Source of the DNA: Gallionella sp.
GTDB lineage: Bacteria > Pseudomonadota > Gammaproteobacteria > Burkholderiales > Gallionellaceae
Assembly (NCBI GenBank): GCA_028689145.1
Contig: JAQTWT010000004.1
Location: forward strand, 132,323-196,322
Direction: 5' to 3'
DNA length: 64,000 nucleotides
The notes beneath the pieces are model-generated. The model was not told where the DNA came from. It searched no databases and worked only from the letters and a program-made list of their open reading frames with translations. The translations under genes were made by a program, and so were the position numbers. Position 1 is the first letter of the stretch, and each line of letters starts with the position of its first letter. This document shows positions 24,402-32,454 of the stretch, one piece after another.

Positions 24402-26297
24402 GTGCGCTACATCTTGCTTGCATTACTGGCACCCGTTGCTGCGAGCGCCGCAGACTTTTCCCTGACTGTTGCCGACATCGTCGCGCCGGATTTCTCCGCA
24501 CGCGGTGTTACGCTGATCCTGCCGGAAGGTGACTCGGCGGATTTGCGTATTGCACGGCTGTCTGTGCAGCAGCGCAGTTTGCGCAACGTGCATATCCATT
24601 GCGCAAACTTCACGCTTTCCACTGCCGGTATGAGTTGTCATGGCGGCACTCTGGAACCGCTGCCGGGCATGCTGCTGGCATTCGATTACCGCTTCGATGC
24701 GGCCAGATGGAAAGTCTTTGCGCAGTTGAGTAATGCTCCGGTCAAGCAATTCGCGATCTTTCTTCCTGAATCTGTGCCGCTGCCTACTCAGGGCAAGATT
24801 GACGGCACGTTGCGCATCAGCGGCAATGCGTCCGGTATAGCCGACTTTGATGCCGACCTGCGCTTGGCCGATGCGGGGTTCAGCGATGCCAGCGGTTTGC
24901 ATGCGGCGGAAAAACTGCGCGGGACAATCAAGTTCAGCGCCGCGCGCAAGGCCGCTATTTTGACTTGGCAGACTAATATCGCATGGCACTCCGGTGAAAT
25001 GTTCTGGCAGCCGCTGTATTTGCGCGGCGGACATCGGATCAGTGCGTCCGGCACTTTGGATAACGTATCCCTGAAAGTCGAGCAGGCCATAGTCGATTTG
25101 CCGGAAGTCGGGCGCGTGCAATTCTCCGCACTCTGGGATATGCGGCAAGACGCATTAATGGAATGCACGGTACGCGGTGACAACCTCGCGCTGGAAAAAC
25201 TATTTGCCAATTATGCAAAACCGTTTCTGGACAAGGGTGCGCTGGCCGAATCGCACCTGTATGGGCATGCCGATGTGGATTGGCAATATCGCAACGGCGC
25301 AACCCGGTCGTTGCGTTTGGCGTTGCGTGATGCGGGCATCGCCGATGCGGAACAGCGCTTCGCGCTGCTCGGTGTGAACAGCGAGATCGACTGGCAGGCG
25401 GATGCGCCGCGTAACGCCAACATCGCTTTTTCGGGCGGCGCGTTGCTCGGTGTGCCGCTGGGTGCGGGGCAGTGGACGGTGCGGATGCACGGCAAGGATT
25501 TCAGCGTGGAGCAGGGCATTTTGCCGGTGCTGGACGGCAGGCTGGAACTGCGCGATTTCAAGCTCTATCGCAAAGATGACGCGTGGAATTGGCAATTTTC
25601 CGCTTCGCTCAGCCGTATCTCGATGGAACAATTCAGCCGGGCGGCGGGCTGGCCGAAGATGCTCGGCACGTTGGCGGGGCGTATTCCCAGAGTCGGTTAT
25701 GACGGCAATGAGATCAATGTGGACGGCGCGCTACTGTTCAGCGTGTTCGACGGCACGGTGGTGGCGACACAGCTTAAATTGGCCGATCCGTTCGGGCGCG
25801 CACCGCGGCTATCCGGCAACCTGAGTATGCGCGAACTCGATCTCGATTTGCTGACACGCACTTTTTCGTTCGGCAACATGCAGGGGCGCATCGACGTGGA
25901 CGTAAACAATCTGCAGTTGCAGGATTGGCAACCCGCACGCTTCGATGCGCGGGTATTCAGCAGCGCCGGAAACTATTCTAAAAAGATCAGTCAAAAAGCG
26001 GTGCAGAACATTTCAGCGTTGGGCGGTGCGGGCGCGGCGGCAGCGATCCAGCGCAGCTACCTGCGTTTCTTCGAGAATTTCGGCTATGACCGCCTCGGCT
26101 GGAGCTGCGTACTGCGCAACGGCATTTGTACGATGGGCGGCGTGGATGGCGGCAATGGCGGGGCTTACGCCATCGTCAAGGGCGGCGGCATTCCGGCAAT
26201 CACCGTGATGGGCTACAATCGCAACGTTTCGTGGAACGAACTGATGACGCGCCTGAAGCGCGTGACGCAGGGCAATGTGCAGGCAGTGGTTCAATAA
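24402..26297 (+). CDS. ydbH: AsmA-like YdbH-family intermembrane lipid transport protein
   Basis: A ~631-residue periplasmic protein, shorter than E. coli YdbH (about 880). The GTG at 24402 gives a clean signal/anchor (VRYILLALLAPVAASAADFS), but it has no good ribosome site; TTG 24357 and an upstream ATG 24300 inside the previous gene are alternatives. The body is repeated beta-strand sequence typical of AsmA-like bridges. The C-terminus (QKAVQNISALGGAGAAAAIQ, FGYDRLGWSCVLRNGICTMG, AYAIVKGGGIPAITVMGYNR) is the diagnostic YdbH 'dicarboxylate transport' domain. It is followed by ynbE- and ydbL-like genes, as in E. coli. Role: phospholipid movement between inner and outer membranes. Confidence 0.85.
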   Translation: MRYILLALLAPVAASAADFSLTVADIVAPDFSARGVTLILPEGDSADLRIARLSVQQRSLRNVHIHCANFTLSTAGMSCHGGTLEPLPGMLLAFDYRFDAARWKVFAQLSNAPVKQFAIFLPESVPLPTQGKIDGTLRISGNASGIADFDADLRLADAGFSDASGLHAAEKLRGTIKFSAARKAAILTWQTNIAWHSGEMFWQPLYLRGGHRISASGTLDNVSLKVEQAIVDLPEVGRVQFSALWDMRQDALMECTVRGDNLALEKLFANYAKPFLDKGALAESHLYGHADVDWQYRNGATRSLRLALRDAGIADAEQRFALLGVNSEIDWQADAPRNANIAFSGGALLGVPLGAGQWTVRMHGKDFSVEQGILPVLDGRLELRDFKLYRKDDAWNWQFSASLSRISMEQFSRAAGWPKMLGTLAGRIPRVGYDGNEINVDGALLFSVFDGTVVATQLKLADPFGRAPRLSGNLSMRELDLDLLTRTFSFGNMQGRIDVDVNNLQLQDWQPARFDARVFSSAGNYSKKISQKAVQNISALGGAGAAAAIQRSYLRFFENFGYDRLGWSCVLRNGICTMGGVDGGNGGAYAIVKGGGIPAITVMGYNRNVSWNELMTRLKRVTQGNVQAVVQ

Positions 26298-26309
26298 CAA
26301 GGAGTCGTG

Positions 26310-26495
26310 ATGAGAAAAGTTTGGATACCCATAACATTGGCAGCATTTGCTTTGAGTGCGTGCGTGACGATCAATATTTACTTCCCCGCGGCAGCGGCGG
26401 AAAAAGCGGCGGACAAGATCATCGAGGAAGTTTGGCAAACCCAGAAGGCTGAAAAGCCGGCCATAAACCAACCTGCTGAAAAGGAGACAAAATGA
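26310..26495 (+). CDS. ynbE: YnbE-like small outer-membrane lipoprotein
   Basis: A 61-residue lipoprotein with lipobox LSAC (Cys ~18) followed by VTINIYFPAAAAEKAADKII, the hallmark of YnbE. In E. coli YnbE joins the C-terminus of YdbH to complete the intermembrane bridge. AAGGAG lies just upstream of ATG 26310. The stop overlaps the ydbL start (ATGA). Confidence 0.88.
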   Translation: MRKVWIPITLAAFALSACVTINIYFPAAAAEKAADKIIEEVWQTQKAEKPAINQPAEKETK

Positions 26496-26905
26496 GCGCC
26501 ATGATTAAATTCCTTATCGCATTCATTGCGCTGACTGCCGCACTGAATGTGTTTGCCGCCGCCGATCTCGAGGTTAATTCTCCCGGCGTGAATACGATCA
26601 AACAGAGCATGCAGGCGCGCCATGCGCAGCTTGCCGGTTACTACAACAGCGGTGCGGTTGGTTTAACGGCTGACGGTTTGATCGCCGTACGCGATGCCGG
26701 TGCCGTACCGTTAGCGCAGCGTCAGGCGGTGAATGCGCTGGTGGCAGCCGAGAACAATGATCGCAATGCGCTGTATGCAGAAATCGCCAACGCTAACGGT
26801 CATCCCGAATGGCAGGGTGAGATCCGCAGCACTTTTGCGCAACGCTGGATACAGCGCGCCCAACCGGGCTGGTGGGTGCAGAGCGGCGGCTGGAAACAGA
26901 AGTAG
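26492..26905 (+). CDS. ydbL: YdbL-like periplasmic protein (DUF1318)
   Basis: A 137-residue protein with signal peptide (MIKFLIAFIALTAALNVFAA) and a DUF1318 body: MQARHAQLAGYYNSGAVGLT, RDAGAVPLAQRQAVNALVAA, ENNDRNALYAEIANANGHPE, RWIQRAQPGWWVQ. In E. coli YdbL modulates the YdbH-YnbE interaction. It overlaps ynbE by 4 bases. An inverted repeat follows the stop. Confidence 0.9.
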   Translation: MSAMIKFLIAFIALTAALNVFAAADLEVNSPGVNTIKQSMQARHAQLAGYYNSGAVGLTADGLIAVRDAGAVPLAQRQAVNALVAAENNDRNALYAEIANANGHPEWQGEIRSTFAQRWIQRAQPGWWVQSGGWKQK

Positions 26906-26920
26906 GCTAATTTTTCAAGC

Positions 26921-26981
26921 CCGTTCGCTGAGCTTGTCGAAGCCTTTAAAAACTGCCCTTCGACAAGCTCAGGGCGAACGG
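26921..26981. repeat. GTTCG...GTCGAAG inverted repeat, intergenic copy
   Basis: CCGTTCGCTGAGCTTGTCGA (from 26921) pairs with the arm ending at 26981 (CTTCGACAAGCTCAGGGCGA + ACGG). Same family as the copy inside the addA-like gene. It may act as a 3' end structure for the ydbH-ynbE-ydbL operon. Confidence 0.8.
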
Positions 26982-27011
26982 TTGGTTATTTTTCGGTTGG
27001 CAAAAAACTAA

Positions 27012-27797
27012 ATGAACCCCATCCTCGTCTTTGACATTGAAACCATTCCCGACATTGCCGGGCTGCGCGCGCTGCATGAACTCGATGCGCAGGTCGGCGA
27101 CACCGAAGTGGCGGAGATGGCTTTTCAGTTGCGCCGCCAGAAGACCGGCAGCGATTTCCTGCCGCACCATCTGCAGCGCGTTGCGGCGATTTCCTGCGTG
27201 TTGCGCGAAGGCGACAACTTCAAAGTCTGGTCGCTGGGCGAGCCGGGCGAGGATGAGGGCAGTATCATCAAGCGTTTCTTCGACGGTATCGACAAATACA
27301 CGCCGCAACTGGTGTCGTGGAACGGCAGCGGCTTCGACCTGCCGGTGCTGCACTACCGCGGCCTGATCCACGGCGTGCAGTGCGCGCGCTACTGGGACTT
27401 GGGCGAGGACGACCGCGAGTTCAAATGGAACAATTACATCAGCCGTTACCATACACGCCACCTCGATCTGATGGACTTGCTGGCGATGTACACCGGGCGT
27501 GCCAACGCACCGCTGGACGAGCTGGCCAAACTGATCGGCTTTCCCGGCAAGCTGGGCATGGACGGCAGCAAGGTGTGGGAGGCGTATCAGCAGGGAAAAC
27601 TCGCCGAGATACGCAACTACTGCGAGACCGATGTGGTGAACACCTGGCTGGTGTTCGCGCGTTTCCAGATGATGCGCGGGCAATTCAGCAAGGCACGCTA
27701 CCAGCAGGAAATTGAGTTGGTGCGCGCCGAGCTGGGCAAACTCGATCAGCCGCACTGGCGCGAATTTCTGGCCGCCTGGCCCGAACAAAAAATATAA
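27012..27797 (+). CDS. DnaQ-fold 3'-5' exonuclease (PolB-exonuclease-like)
   Basis: A 261-residue protein of the PF10108 type ('predicted 3'-5' exonuclease related to PolB'). Exo I motif FDIETIPD (residues 6-13), Exo II-like LVSWNGSGFDLPVLHYR, and Exo III-like YCETDVVNTWLVF carry the acidic metal ligands. It stands alone without a polymerase domain. The 3' end runs directly into a GC-rich hairpin followed by T6 (27809-27838), a probable terminator. The substrate, DNA or RNA, is unknown. Confidence 0.85.
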   Translation: MNPILVFDIETIPDIAGLRALHELDAQVGDTEVAEMAFQLRRQKTGSDFLPHHLQRVAAISCVLREGDNFKVWSLGEPGEDEGSIIKRFFDGIDKYTPQLVSWNGSGFDLPVLHYRGLIHGVQCARYWDLGEDDREFKWNNYISRYHTRHLDLMDLLAMYTGRANAPLDELAKLIGFPGKLGMDGSKVWEAYQQGKLAEIRNYCETDVVNTWLVFARFQMMRGQFSKARYQQEIELVRAELGKLDQPHWREFLAAWPEQKI

Positions 27798-27808
27798 TCG
27801 TGTCGAAT

Positions 27809-27879
27809 GTAGGGGCGCGATTTATCGCGCCCTTTTTTGATGCACGAATAGATCAGGGCGCGATAAATCGCGCCCCTAC
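27809..27879. repeat. 71-bp double-hairpin repeat of the GTAGGGGCG family, copy 2
   Basis: Two self-complementary arms in inverted orientation: GTAGGGGCGCGATTTATCGC + GCCC at the left and GGGCGCGATAAATCGCGCCC + CTAC at the right (to 27879), around a 23-base AT-rich spacer. The left arm plus TTTTTT can terminate the exonuclease transcript. The copy at 41550-41620 has the same length and outer sequence with a different but still complementary core. Confidence 0.85.
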
Positions 27880-27897
27880 CAAAGCGGAACTAAATAT

Positions 27898-29208
27898 ATG
27901 ACCACAGAAAACACCGTAACAATTGAATCGCTGGATCAAGAGGGGCGCGGGGTTGCACATTTTGACGGCAAGGTGATTTTTATCGAGGGCGCGCTGACCG
28001 GCGAGGTGGTCGGCTACAGTTCATATCGCAAGAAACCGTCCTTCGAGTTGGCGCAAGTCACGCGAATCTATAAGTCTTCACCGATGCGCGTGCAGCCCAA
28101 GTGCGCGCATTTCGGCGTGTGCGGCGGGTGCTCGATGCAGCATCTGGATGCCGGTTCGCAGGTTGCGGTAAAGCAGCGCATCCTCGAAGACAGCCTGCGG
28201 CATATCGGCAAGGTTAAGGCCGAAACCATCCTGTCGCCGATTCACGGTCAGCCTTGGGGTTATCGCGAGCGGGCGCGGCTGTCAGTGAAGCATGTGATCA
28301 AAAAAGGCAAGACGCTGGTCGGCTTTCACGAAAAGCGCAGCAGCTTTGTCGCCGACATGCGCTATTGTGAAATCCTTGCGCCGAAAATCGCCGGGCTGAT
28401 CCCGTTACTGGCTGAATTGATCGAGGGGTTGTCGATCCGCGAAAAGCTGCCGCAGATCGAAGTTGCGGCGGGCGAGCAGGTCGATGCGCTGGTGTTGCGT
28501 GTGATGGAAACGCCTTCGGCGAGTGACGAGGCGGCGTTGCGCGCTTTTGCCGACAAGCACGGAGTGCAGTTCTGGTTGCAGTCCAAGGGGCCGGATACCG
28601 TGGTGCCGTTCCACCCGCTGGATACTCCGCCGCTCACCTACACCTTGCCGCAGTTCGGCATCGAGATGCCGTTCGCGCCGACCGAGTTCACCCAGGTGAA
28701 CAGTGCGCTGAATCGTGTGATGGTCGGCCGCGCGCTGCGCCTGCTCGACCCGCAGCCCGGCGAACGCATCGCGGATTTCTTCTGCGGGCTGGGCAATTTC
28801 ACCCTGCCCATCGCGCGCAGCGGTGCGCAAGTGCTGGGCATCGAGGGCAGCGCCGCGCTGGTCAAGCGCGCGCAGCAGAACGCCGCGCATAACGGTTTGA
28901 GCGGCAACAGCAGCTTCGCCGCGATGAATTTGTTCGAGATGACCGGGGAAGCTTTCGCTAAATTGGGGCGATTTGACAAGCTGCTGATCGACCCGCCGCG
29001 CGACGGCGCAATCGAACTGGTGAGATCGTTAGGCGGAGAAAATGCGCCGCAGCGCATCGTGTATGTGAGTTGCAATCCCGCCACACTGGCGCGCGACGCG
29101 CAGGTGCTGGTGCAGGAACAGGGCTACACGCTGAAGGCGGCGGGGGTGATGAATATGTTCCCGCACACCTCGCATGTGGAGTCGATCGCGGTGTTTGAAA
29201 AGGCCTAG
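27898..29208 (+). CDS. rlmD: 23S rRNA (uracil-1939-C5)-methyltransferase RlmD
   Basis: A 436-residue SAM-dependent methyltransferase. The N-terminal TRAM domain ([20 protein letters not shown]) is followed by the Fe-S cysteines [16 protein letters not shown] (with Cys ~355-type motif later). The Rossmann domain has [24 protein letters not shown] and [10 protein letters not shown]. The catalytic Cys is in [14 protein letters not shown]. Length and layout match RlmD/RumA (433 in E. coli). It starts 19 bases after the double hairpin. Confidence 0.95.
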   Translation: MTTENTVTIESLDQEGRGVAHFDGKVIFIEGALTGEVVGYSSYRKKPSFELAQVTRIYKSSPMRVQPKCAHFGVCGGCSMQHLDAGSQVAVKQRILEDSLRHIGKVKAETILSPIHGQPWGYRERARLSVKHVIKKGKTLVGFHEKRSSFVADMRYCEILAPKIAGLIPLLAELIEGLSIREKLPQIEVAAGEQVDALVLRVMETPSASDEAALRAFADKHGVQFWLQSKGPDTVVPFHPLDTPPLTYTLPQFGIEMPFAPTEFTQVNSALNRVMVGRALRLLDPQPGERIADFFCGLGNFTLPIARSGAQVLGIEGSAALVKRAQQNAAHNGLSGNSSFAAMNLFEMTGEAFAKLGRFDKLLIDPPRDGAIELVRSLGGENAPQRIVYVSCNPATLARDAQVLVQEQGYTLKAAGVMNMFPHTSHVESIAVFEKA

Positions 29209-29211
29209 CGC

Positions 29212-29874
29212 CTATTTCGCGGGCTTGCTATCGGCTTTTTCCGGATCGCCGAACATTGGCGGCATGCCGCCTTTCTTGCCCATATCGCGTTTGAACTGCT
29301 CGCGTTCTTCCGGAGACATTTTATCGAAGCGTTCGCGCATCTCTTTGCGGTGCGCTTCGCGTTCTTCGGACGGCATGCTGTTCCAGTGTTCCTTCATCTT
29401 CTTGCGCATTTCCTTGCGTTCTTCCGGCGGCATTTTTTCAAAGCGTTCATGCATTTCCTTGCGGCGTTCCGCACGCTGTTCCGGGGTCATGCTGTCCCGT
29501 TCCTTGCGTTTTTCTTCGCGGTATTTTGCGCGCTCTTCGGGTGACATGCTCTTCATGCTTTCGCGCATCTTGTCGCGCATCGCTTTGCGTTCTTCGGGAG
29601 ACAGCTTGTCCATATATTCGCGCATCGCCTTGCGGTGCTCGGCGCGCTGTTCCGGGGTCAGTTGGCTCATTTCCTTGTGCATGGCCTCGTGTTCCTTGGC
29701 GCGCTGCTCCGGGGTCATGGTCTTCATGCGTTCCATGCGCTGCATGTGATCCTGCACGGAAGGGATTGTCGCAGTGTTGGCAGCCAGCGCGCTGTTGCCG
29801 GTCAATGCAGACAGTCCGAGGCTGAGCAGGCCGATGCCAAACAGGGTGATGAGTTTTGTGTGTGCGGTGTTCAT
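29212..29874 (-). CDS. Periplasmic LTxxQ-like protein made of eight 19-residue repeats
   Basis: A 220-residue protein with signal peptide (to ~31, GNSALA/AN). Residues 53-204 are eight tandem 19-residue units of the form (M/L)-x-P-E-(Q/E)-R-x5-(M/K)-x7, for example MTPEQRAKEHEAMHKEMSQ, LTPEQRAEHRKAMREYMDK and MSPEEREQFKRDMGKKGGM. The L-T-P-E-Q-R signature is the LTxxQ motif of CpxP/Spy chaperones, here repeated far more often than in CpxP. Very rich in Glu, Lys, Arg and Met. It is divergent from an OmpR/EnvZ-type two-component pair, recalling cpxP versus cpxRA. Role inferred: envelope-stress chaperone or sensor partner; Met-rich repeats could also bind metal. Confidence 0.75.
   Translation of the reverse strand: MNTAHTKLITLFGIGLLSLGLSALTGNSALAANTATIPSVQDHMQRMERMKTMTPEQRAKEHEAMHKEMSQLTPEQRAEHRKAMREYMDKLSPEERKAMRDKMRESMKSMSPEERAKYREEKRKERDSMTPEQRAERRKEMHERFEKMPPEERKEMRKKMKEHWNSMPSEEREAHRKEMRERFDKMSPEEREQFKRDMGKKGGMPPMFGDPEKADSKPAK
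29263..29718 (-). repeat. Eight tandem 57-bp coding repeats
   Basis: The eight 19-codon units of the LTxxQ-like gene. DNA-level similarity (GCGTTCTTCxGGxGxCAT at each unit boundary on the + strand) indicates expansion by tandem duplication, so unit number may vary among strains. Confidence 0.8.
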
Positions 29875-29959
29875 GGCTGTCTCCTGTGTTACGCCGCTAT
29901 TGGCGTGAATGCATAGTAGGATTGAACTGTAAGCGAAGTGTTTTCGCCAAGCTATACTT

Positions 29960-30005
29960 TGTAAGAATTTGTTTCAGTTTCGCGCCGGACTCACAATTTC
30001 TTACA
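29960..30005. promoter_or_regulatory. 13-bp inverted repeat between LTxxQ gene and response regulator gene
   Basis: TGTAAGAATTTGT (29960-29972) and ACAATTTCTTACA (29993-30005) are inverted with 12 of 13 matches; a further TGTAAG lies at 29929-29934. Located in the 163-bp divergent promoter region. A likely binding site for the adjacent OmpR-type regulator, by position. Confidence 0.55.
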
Positions 30006-30037
30006 GCTAGTCCGGCGGTTCGATTTATCATATCACC

Positions 30038-30757
30038 ATGACCAATCCGCAACGCATTCTCATTATTGACGACGACGCGCGCCTGCGCGAGTTGCTGCTG
30101 CGCTATCTCGGCGAACAGGGCTTTACGGTCAAGGCGGTGGGCGACGGCAGCGCGCTGGACAAGGCGTTATCGTTGAACCGCTATCACTTGCTGGTGCTCG
30201 ATCTGATGCTGCCCGGCGAGGATGGGCTGGCGATCCTGCGGCGCTTGCGCGGCGCGGGTGAAACCGTGCCGGTGATCCTGCTTACCGCCAAGGGCGACGA
30301 AATCGACCGTATTGTCGGGCTGGAAATGGGCGCTGACGATTATCTGCCCAAACCGTTCAATCCTCGCGAACTGGTGGCGCGCATCAATGCGGTGCTGCGG
30401 CGCAAGGGATCTATGCCCGCCGGCGCACCAGATGCCGAAGAGAAACTTATTGCCTTCGGTGATTGTGAACTGAACCTCGCCACGCGCGTGCTGACCAGAG
30501 CGGGCGCGCCGGTTTCCCTGACCACCGGGGAATTTGCGCTGCTCAAGGCGCTGCTGACCCATCCGCGCCACCCGTTGTCGCGCGACAAACTGATGGAGCT
30601 GGCGCGCGGCCGCGACCACGAACCGTTCGACCGCGCCATCGACGTGCAGGTGTCGCGGCTGCGCAAGCTGGTCGAAGCCGATCATGCCAAGCCGCGTTTC
30701 ATCCAGACGGTGTGGGGGCATGGTTACGTGTTTGTCCCCGATGGAACAAAGTCCTAG
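30038..30757 (+). CDS. OmpR-family response regulator
   Basis: A 239-residue regulator. Receiver domain (~6-120) has acidic DDD at 11-13, the phospho-acceptor Asp in LLVLDLMLPGEDG, Thr/Lys switch residues (ILLTAKG; YLPKPFNPREL). The C-terminal winged helix ends with RFIQTVWGHGYVFVP. Closest in style to OmpR itself. The kinase gene begins 11 bases after the stop. The target is probably the divergent LTxxQ gene plus its own operon (inferred from the shared inverted repeat). Confidence 0.88.
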   Translation: MTNPQRILIIDDDARLRELLLRYLGEQGFTVKAVGDGSALDKALSLNRYHLLVLDLMLPGEDGLAILRRLRGAGETVPVILLTAKGDEIDRIVGLEMGADDYLPKPFNPRELVARINAVLRRKGSMPAGAPDAEEKLIAFGDCELNLATRVLTRAGAPVSLTTGEFALLKALLTHPRHPLSRDKLMELARGRDHEPFDRAIDVQVSRLRKLVEADHAKPRFIQTVWGHGYVFVPDGTKS

Positions 30758-30768
30758 AGTATCCCTTG

Positions 30769-32076
30769 TTGAGCTTGCCTAAAACTCTGCTGGCGCGTTC
30801 CTTCCTGCTGATCGTGGTACTGATCGTGTTGTCGCTCGCCGCTTCCGTGGCAATCTTCCGCCATGTCGAGCAGCAGCCGCGCAGCTTGCAGATGGCTCAG
30901 CTGGTGGTTTCGGTGGTCAATCTTACCCGTGCGGCAGTACTGTCTGCCGCGCCGGAATGGCGTTCCGCGCTGCTGTCCGAGTTGGCAGAATCGGAAGGTT
31001 TGCGCGTACAGATGGCGGAGCCAAGTGATGCGCTTGAAGCTCTGCCCGAGCATCCGCCCGAATTGCGCATGATGGCGGAGAAGGTGCGTGCCAGTCTGGG
31101 CGGCAACACGCGTTTCGCGGCGCAACGCAACGGTGTGGAAGCATTGTGGGTGAGCTTTTTCATCGGCCAGCAGGAATTCTGGGTGGCATTGCCCAGAGAA
31201 CGCGTCGAACATCCGGTGTCGCAGGTGCTGCTGGTCTGGGGTAGCGTGGTGCTGGCGCTGGCACTGCTCGGTGCGTACTTTATCGCGCGTCAGGTGGCGG
31301 GCCCGTTGAAACGGCTCGCGCAGGCGGCGCAACAGCTCGGGCAGGGTGCGATGCCGCAACCGTTAACGGAAAGCGGCGCGCAGGAGATCGCCGCAGTGTC
31401 GCGCGCCTTTAACCAGATGTCCGCCGATCTTGCCGCAAACGAGCGCGAACGGGCGTTGGTATTGGCCGGTATCTCGCATGATCTGCGCACCCCGCTGGCG
31501 CGCGTGCGGCTGGCTGCCGAATTGAGCGCGGATGAATCGCTGCGTGACGGATTGGCTGCCGACGTGGAACAGATGGATGCGGTGATCCGGCAATTCCTCG
31601 ATTACGCGCGCCTCGATGAAAACGAGGCCGCCGTGGCGACTGATGTGCGGGCGCTGGTAGAGGAAGTGGCGCAGCGCTTTGCGGCACAAGCCAAATCGCT
31701 TGTGCTGGAACTTCAGCCGGTGCCGCCGCTTTATGTCCGTCCGCTGCTGCTGAAACGCGCGCTCTCCAATTTGCTGGAAAACGCCGTCAAATATGGCGGC
31801 GGCGAGATCACCGTGCGGTTTGCGCAGGATGGCAACCGGGTGGTGTTGGCGGTGCTGGATCGCGGCGCGGGCCTCCCCGCCGCGCAACGCGATGCCGCGA
31901 AACGGCCGTTCGTGCGGCTGGAAAGCGCGCGCAGCGACGCGACCGGATCGGGTTTGGGACTTGCAATCGTCGAACGCGCCGCGCGGCTGCATGGCGGCGA
32001 GTTTTATCTTGAGGATCGCGATGGCGGCGGACTGGTGGCCAAGCTGGTGCTGAGTTTGGCGGCAAGAACGGGATAA
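30769..32076 (+). CDS. EnvZ-like sensor histidine kinase
   Basis: A ~435-residue kinase. Membrane helices at ~8-28 and ~165-185 flank a ~135-residue periplasmic sensor. A HAMP domain (RQVAGPLKRLAQAAQQLGQG) follows, then HisKA with the phospho-His in LVLAGISHDLRTPLARVRL, N box NLLENAVKYGG, G1 LDRGAGLP and G2 GSGLGLAIVERAA. Start is not certain: TTG 30769 fits the membrane helix, while an ATG at 30712 lies inside the regulator gene. It pairs with the upstream OmpR-like regulator. Confidence 0.88.
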   Translation: MSLPKTLLARSFLLIVVLIVLSLAASVAIFRHVEQQPRSLQMAQLVVSVVNLTRAAVLSAAPEWRSALLSELAESEGLRVQMAEPSDALEALPEHPPELRMMAEKVRASLGGNTRFAAQRNGVEALWVSFFIGQQEFWVALPRERVEHPVSQVLLVWGSVVLALALLGAYFIARQVAGPLKRLAQAAQQLGQGAMPQPLTESGAQEIAAVSRAFNQMSADLAANERERALVLAGISHDLRTPLARVRLAAELSADESLRDGLAADVEQMDAVIRQFLDYARLDENEAAVATDVRALVEEVAQRFAAQAKSLVLELQPVPPLYVRPLLLKRALSNLLENAVKYGGGEITVRFAQDGNRVVLAVLDRGAGLPAAQRDAAKRPFVRLESARSDATGSGLGLAIVERAARLHGGEFYLEDRDGGGLVAKLVLSLAARTG

Positions 32077-32188
32077 GGAAATCCCGGCGGAGCCGATTCG
32101 AGCCTGCCATTCGGGCTTGCATTTTTCGTATATCCGATTAAACTTGTCGGAATTGATTTTTCGATCAATACAATTCAAGGAATCCGAC

Positions 32189-32449
32189 ATGATTCACAAC
32201 TGTGCCAACTCCACCACGCCCGACATGCGTTACCCGTTCGACGCGCGCGGCGTCGCCAAACGCTTTCGCCATGCCGCTATTTTTGGGGCGTTGGACTCTT
32301 TGCATTCTGGCGAAACCATGCAATTTTGCAACGACCACGACCCGTTGCCGCTGCTCGCACAACTGAAAGATCGCTACGGCGATGGCATCGATATCAATTA
32401 TGTTGCCCGCGAACCCGGTCAGATCGTTATCGATTTCACCCGCAAATAA
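32189..32449 (+). CDS. DUF2249-domain small protein
   Basis: An 86-residue protein with the DUF2249 pattern DARGVAKRFRHAAIFGALDS, LHSGETMQFCNDHDPLPLLA, QIVIDFTRK. This domain occurs alone or fused to hemerythrin/CBS-type proteins in organisms with respiratory nitrogen-oxide metabolism; no precise function is known. ATG 32189 has CAAGG upstream. Convergent with the glycosyltransferase gene, 5 bases apart. Confidence 0.8.
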   Translation: MIHNCANSTTPDMRYPFDARGVAKRFRHAAIFGALDSLHSGETMQFCNDHDPLPLLAQLKDRYGDGIDINYVAREPGQIVIDFTRK

Positions 32450-32454
32450 TTGCT

